Below, in pieces: positions 60,229 to 64,000 of a stretch of 64,000 bases of DNA; within the stretch, counting starts at the first letter, position 1; the number at the start of each line of letters is the position of its first letter. This stretch comes from Streptomyces sp. V4I2 (GTDB lineage Bacteria; Actinomycetota; Actinomycetes; Streptomycetales; Streptomycetaceae), in the NCBI RefSeq assembly GCF_030817655.1, contig NZ_JAUSZM010000003.1:10540001-10604000 (forward strand), in the 5' to 3' direction. The position numbers were made by a program, and so were the translations under genes. The notes under the pieces were generated by a model. The model saw nothing but the letters and a program-made list of their open reading frames with translations, did no database searches and was not told the DNA's origin.

Positions 60229-61812
60229 ATGAGCCTGCCTGAGTACTGGTGGAGCACAAGTCGAAGTTATGTCTCGGAGGTTCTCTCGCTGCTCGCAGCC
60301 ACGCCGGATCGAGATGTGGTTCATTGGCGTGGCAAGGCCTTCTCTGGCGGCGACCTGATTCTGTCCGTGACGGAAACATTCCTTGCGCTGCGCAACCGCG
60401 GAGTGGGTAAGGGCGATGTAGTAGCGATTCTTGCCGCACCCAACAGCCCTGAGATGCTCACCGCGCGGTACGCGACACACCTGCTCGGCGGCGCCGTGTG
60501 TTATCTGCGAACCATCAATCCTGGTACCAGGACGACGGTCCTTCCGTTGGATCACCAGATCCAAATCCTGCGCGAAACCGAAGCCGTGACCGTCTTTGCC
60601 GACGCCGAGAGTTCGGAACGCGCGACCGAGCTTGCTGATGCAAGTGGCGTCCCCGTAACGCTAGTTCCTGATGGGGAACGCAGTGAGGTCGGCCAGGCCG
60701 GCGGCGTCGATGCCTCGGACGCCGTGTCATGGGATCCGGAGGCGCTGGCCTTCATCGGCTTCACCAGTGGCAGCACGGGCCGGCCCAAGGGCATCCGGTT
60801 GTCGGGCCGCGCGTGGGAAGCCACCGTGTCTGCATGGATGGGCGTCGGTCGTGAATACGACTGCGCGTCGATCCTGGTGTCGACCCCGCTCAGTCACGGC
60901 GTTGCCGCAATGGTGGACGCAGTCTTCGCCCTGGGCGGAGCGCTCTACCTCCACGAGAGCTTCGATGTCGAGAAGTTCGTGGACACCGTCTCCGCGGAGA
61001 AGGAGGTCTCGTGGACGTTCATGGCGACGAATCACGTGTTCCAACTCATCGACCATCTGGCCGAGCGAGGAATCCGTGACCCTGCCGCTGTGGAAGCTGC
61101 GGGCCTGTCTTCGCTGAAGCGGATCGTCTACGGCGGCAGCCCAGCGGCACCCGCGAGAATTACACAGGCTTTTCAGCTCTTCGGCCCTGCTCTGGCGCAG
61201 GGATATGCCACGAGTGAGAGCGGTCGGATCACGATCCTGACGCCCCAGGAGCACGGCGACCCAGAACTCGCGGCCACCGTCGGTCGGCCCTTCCCTGAGG
61301 TGGAGATCGTCGTCTGCGACTCCAAATCGGGCGCGCAGTTGGCGGCGGGGGAGGTCGGCGAGGTCCGTGTCCGCTCGCCGCAGCTGATGGACGGCTACAA
61401 CGACAACCCGGAGTTGACTGCACAAGTTCTCCGCGACGGCTGGTACTTCACCGGAGATATCGGTCGTCTCGATGAGCGAGGCTATCTGACTCTCTTGGGT
61501 CGGGTGGCCCACGTCATTAAGGTCGGCGGCGTCAAGGTGCATCCCATAGTTCTCGAGGCGGAATTCCTCTCCCACCCGGGTGTCCGGCACGCCGCCGTCT
61601 ACGGCGTGCAGGACGCGGACGGCAGCGATCACATCCACGCCGCAATCGAATGCGATCCGGCTGAGGTGGTCGACGTGGACAATATCCGCGCGAGGATTGC
61701 TGAGACGCTTTCTCCGATTCACGTGCCCGAGAAGATACACGTGCTGAGCGCTCTGCCGATGAACGGCAACGGCAAGCCCGACAAGGTGCTCCTGAAGTCG
61801 CAGTATTCCTAG
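60229..61812 (+). CDS. AMP-dependent acyl ligase/synthetase of a C5N-type cassette
   Basis: 527 residues of the ANL superfamily: ATP motif FTSGSTGRPKG (178-188), LAQGYATSESG, the YFTGDIG hinge Asp, VIKVGGVKVHP, and catalytic Lys in MNGNGKPDKVLL. It activates a carboxylic acid as acyl-AMP and passes it to CoA, a carrier or an amine. ATG 60229 with AGGAAGG upstream; an earlier codon at 60214 lacks a site. With the next two genes it resembles sets that make and attach the C5N ring, where one ANL enzyme is the amide-forming or polyene-acid-activating partner. Which role this one has is inference. Confidence 0.85.
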   Translation: MSLPEYWWSTSRSYVSEVLSLLAATPDRDVVHWRGKAFSGGDLILSVTETFLALRNRGVGKGDVVAILAAPNSPEMLTARYATHLLGGAVCYLRTINPGTRTTVLPLDHQIQILRETEAVTVFADAESSERATELADASGVPVTLVPDGERSEVGQAGGVDASDAVSWDPEALAFIGFTSGSTGRPKGIRLSGRAWEATVSAWMGVGREYDCASILVSTPLSHGVAAMVDAVFALGGALYLHESFDVEKFVDTVSAEKEVSWTFMATNHVFQLIDHLAERGIRDPAAVEAAGLSSLKRIVYGGSPAAPARITQAFQLFGPALAQGYATSESGRITILTPQEHGDPELAATVGRPFPEVEIVVCDSKSGAQLAAGEVGEVRVRSPQLMDGYNDNPELTAQVLRDGWYFTGDIGRLDERGYLTLLGRVAHVIKVGGVKVHPIVLEAEFLSHPGVRHAAVYGVQDADGSDHIHAAIECDPAEVVDVDNIRARIAETLSPIHVPEKIHVLSALPMNGNGKPDKVLLKSQYS

Positions 61813-61867
61813 CGTGAACCTTTCGGTTCGCAGGTCAATCCAACCGCTACGTCGAGAAGGCGAGTGA

Positions 61868-63136
61868 ATGAACGTTCACCTGGCATCGTACCTGAGTGGG
61901 ACAACCGCTGACGATCTTGCTGGGAGCAGGCGTGAGTTCCTGGAGATCGGCCGTCGTTCCGGTGACTACCCCATGGCCGCCGCCCGGCGCGACGGGGTCG
62001 ATTCGGAAGTAAACGTCTGGTGCAGCAACGACTATCTCGGAATGGGGCAGAACCGCCAGGCCATCGCGGCCATGCAAGCCGCGATAGACATCCATGGCGT
62101 AGGCTCCGGAGGTTCCCGGAACATCGGTGGAACCAACCATTACCACGTCCTTCTCGAAAATGAGCTGGCGGATCTTCACGGCAAGGAATCCGCTCTCCTC
62201 TTCACATCGGGATACACGGCCAACGAGGGATCCCTCACCGTGCTGGCGGGGACGCCCAAGGACACCGTCGTATTCTCCGATGCGAAGAACCACGCCTCGA
62301 TCATCGACGGTCTCCGGCACAGCGGCGCGAAGAAGCACATCTTCAGGCACAACGACGTCGCCCACCTGGAAGAGCTGATCGCGGCCGCTCCCGCCGACTG
62401 TCCGAAGCTCATCGTCGTGGAATCGGTCTATTCCATGTCGGGCAACGTTGCGCCGCTCGCCGAGATAGCCGACATCGCGGACAAGTACGGTGCCACGACC
62501 TTCATCGACGAGGTCCACGCGGTCGGCATGTACGGCCCGCAGGGCGCCGGCATCGCCGCGCGGGAGGGTATCGCCGACCGGTTCACGGTCGTGATGGGTA
62601 CCTTGGCGAAGGGGTACGGGGCGGTCGGCGGCTACATTGCGGGCCCGGCGGCCCTCGTGGACGCGGTGCGGACCTATTCGCGCTCGTTCGTCTTCACCAC
62701 CTCGCCCCCGCCGGCGGTCGCGGCCGCTGCGCTGGCGTCGGTTCAGTACCTGCGGTCCTCCGATGTCGAGCGAAAGTCTCTCTCGGAGAACGCGCGGCTT
62801 CTGCACAACCTCCTGATCGCGGCCGACATCCCGTTCATCTCGACGGACTCCCACATCGTTGCGGCCTTCGTCGGTGATGACGATCTGTGCAAGCGGGCGT
62901 CCCAGCTGCTGTTCGAGCAGCACGGGATCTACGTCCAGTCCATCAACGCCCCGAGCGTGCCCGCGGGCGAGGAGATCCTGCGGATCGCTCCGTCTGCCGT
63001 GCACGATCAGAAGGATGTCGAGACCTTCGCCGACGCCCTTCATGGGATCTGGAAGGACCTGAACATCCCGACCGCGAGCGCCCGGGACTGGTCCACCTCC
63101 GAACTCCGCGGTCGCGGCGCCCGCACCGCCGGATGA
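61868..63136 (+). CDS. 5-aminolevulinate synthase (C5N-type)
   Basis: 422 residues, PLP alpha-oxoamine synthase: glycine-rich GSGGSRNIGGTNHYHVLLE, DEVHAVGMYGPQGAGIA (PLP-contacting Asp214), PLP Lys248 in GTLAKGYGAVGG, VFTTSPPP. It condenses succinyl-CoA and glycine to 5-aminolevulinate. Streptomycetes make haem from glutamyl-tRNA, so an ALAS next to ANL ligases points to 2-amino-3-hydroxycyclopent-2-enone (C5N) formation, as in manumycin, bafilomycin and moenomycin-type pathways. Its stop overlaps the next start (ATGA). Confidence 0.93.
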   Translation: MNVHLASYLSGTTADDLAGSRREFLEIGRRSGDYPMAAARRDGVDSEVNVWCSNDYLGMGQNRQAIAAMQAAIDIHGVGSGGSRNIGGTNHYHVLLENELADLHGKESALLFTSGYTANEGSLTVLAGTPKDTVVFSDAKNHASIIDGLRHSGAKKHIFRHNDVAHLEELIAAAPADCPKLIVVESVYSMSGNVAPLAEIADIADKYGATTFIDEVHAVGMYGPQGAGIAAREGIADRFTVVMGTLAKGYGAVGGYIAGPAALVDAVRTYSRSFVFTTSPPPAVAAAALASVQYLRSSDVERKSLSENARLLHNLLIAADIPFISTDSHIVAAFVGDDDLCKRASQLLFEQHGIYVQSINAPSVPAGEEILRIAPSAVHDQKDVETFADALHGIWKDLNIPTASARDWSTSELRGRGARTAG

Positions 63137-64000
63137 GCATGTCCGTTGCAGGCGTGCTCGCCGACACGGCAGCGCAGCGCCCCGACCACTCGGCCGTGAT
63201 CCACGACTCCGAGCACTTCACCTACGGGTGGCTGTGGGAACAGGCACGTCGCTACGCCGCCGTGCTGCGAGCCAACGGGGTACGGCCAGGAGACCGGGTC
63301 GCCATGCTCCTGGTCGACACCCCGCTGTTTCCCGTCGTGTACTTCGGCGTGCTGGCGGCCGGCGCCGTCGCGGTCCCGCTGAATGTCATGTCGACCGCAT
63401 CGGAGATCGATCACGTACTGACCGATGCGGATGCCCGTTTTCTGGTGTGCGACGCCTCCTTGCTCGCCCAGGCGAGAGAGGCGGCGGAGCCGGTCGGCAC
63501 GGTGCTCCTCACCGTCGGCCCGGGCCCTGCGGGCACTGTCGACCTGGAGAACGCGGCACGGGACGCGGCGCCGATCGACGATTCCGCGGTGCGGGAACTC
63601 GACGACGTCGCGGTCGTGTTCTACACGTCCGGTACGACGGGCGAGCCGAAAGGGGTGATGCTCACCCACCGGAACATTCTGTACAACGTCGAGAGGATGG
63701 TCACCACTCCGTACATGTTCCGGAGTGACGACGTGTTGCTCGGGTGTCTGCCGCTGTCGCACGGCTTCGGTCAGATCTGCGGCATGCTGACCGGCTTCCG
63801 CGCCGGTATATCCATCGTCATGATGCCGAGGTTCTCCGGGCGGGAGGCCCTCGCGCTCATGACGGAACACCGATGCACGGTGTTCATGGGAGTGCCGACC
63901 ATGTACGTCAAGCTGCTCGACGCGGTGGGTCAGGGAGGGCAAATTCCTCGACTCGACCGCGTATACAGCGGGGGATCGGCGCTTCCGGCCAGGACCCTCG
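63133..64000 (+). CDS. AMP-dependent acyl-CoA ligase, N-terminal part (window edge)
   Basis: First 289 residues of an ANL enzyme: FTYGWLWEQARRYAAVLRAN, ATP motif FYTSGTTGEPKGVMLTHRN (164-182), LPLSHGFGQICGMLTGFRAG, FMGVPTMYVKLLD. Translationally coupled to ALAS. In known C5N pathways the enzyme next to ALAS converts 5-aminolevulinate to its CoA ester and lets it cyclise, so that role is likely here. The C-terminal domain lies beyond the window. Confidence 0.88.
   Translation, partial: MSMSVAGVLADTAAQRPDHSAVIHDSEHFTYGWLWEQARRYAAVLRANGVRPGDRVAMLLVDTPLFPVVYFGVLAAGAVAVPLNVMSTASEIDHVLTDADARFLVCDASLLAQAREAAEPVGTVLLTVGPGPAGTVDLENAARDAAPIDDSAVRELDDVAVVFYTSGTTGEPKGVMLTHRNILYNVERMVTTPYMFRSDDVLLGCLPLSHGFGQICGMLTGFRAGISIVMMPRFSGREALALMTEHRCTVFMGVPTMYVKLLDAVGQGGQIPRLDRVYSGGSALPARTL

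Noticed and set aside
1..64000. CRISPR arrays, rRNA and complete tRNA genes
   Set aside because: No regularly spaced repeats and no rRNA or tRNA-like folds were noticed on reading; a dedicated search was not possible.

Overview
The window is high-GC actinobacterial DNA and most resembles Streptomyces. The support is GGAGG-type ribosome sites, frequent GTG starts, overlapping ATGA/GTGA stop-starts, Streptomyces-restricted small families (DUF6207, DUF6233 and DUF6292-like, Fic-like toxins), LAL-type LuxR and tandem IclR regulators, and a C5N-type (5-aminolevulinate) biosynthetic cassette. About twenty complete or broken insertion sequences from at least eight families (IS5, IS6, IS630, IS1380, IS4, IS21, IS3, ISKra4) and many truncated genes point to a fluid accessory region, such as a chromosome arm or large plasmid. 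That placement is inference.

Layout. 0-7 kb: the end of a DJ-1/PfpI gene, two duplicated short-chain dehydrogenases (SDRs) behind twin operator-like repeats, a broken Ku gene, an esterase and a complete two-ORF IS5-type element. 7-11 kb: debris of an integrative element or plasmid (DUF6233, replication-relaxation, Y-family polymerase, integrase tail) with a pyrE copy. 11-18 kb: a PadR/MATE efflux pair around a perfect 41-bp palindrome, a Fic-like toxin-antitoxin pair, a second integrase tail with DUF6262 partner, and LtrA plus an SDR. 18-26 kb: another SDR between IS remnants, a LAL LuxR regulator and three unknown genes. 26-30 kb: a GntR regulator divergent from a redox operon (VOC protein, NAD(P)-binding proteins, RidA, Old Yellow Enzyme), cut at its end by an IS6 element.

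31-33.6 kb is a mosaic in which one esterase gene and one amidohydrolase gene lie as short pieces in both orientations among IS630 and IS1380 scraps. 34-44.7 kb is a coherent uptake and catabolism block: a NitT/TauT-type ABC transporter, a tandem-IclR regulator, a YtcJ-type amidohydrolase, an APC permease and a TetR regulator. An IS427-type element sits exactly at the stop codon of the ABC ATPase.

45-55 kb holds a frameshifted ATP-grasp-like gene, head-to-head IS4 pieces, a RelE-type toxin-antitoxin pair, a HEPN/AbiJ-like fragment, a DUF5677 gene divergent from an AlbA_2 (Schlafen-type) gene across a 16-bp palindrome, and several unknowns. This looks like a decayed defence-type island. 55-60 kb holds a frameshifted ISKra4 element, an NTF2-like gene, a GNAT gene and IS21/IS3 remnants. 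From 60.2 kb to the right edge an operon begins: AMP-dependent ligase, 5-aminolevulinate synthase, AMP-dependent ligase (cut by the window). It is probably the start of a secondary-metabolite cluster making the 2-amino-3-hydroxycyclopentenone (C5N) unit.
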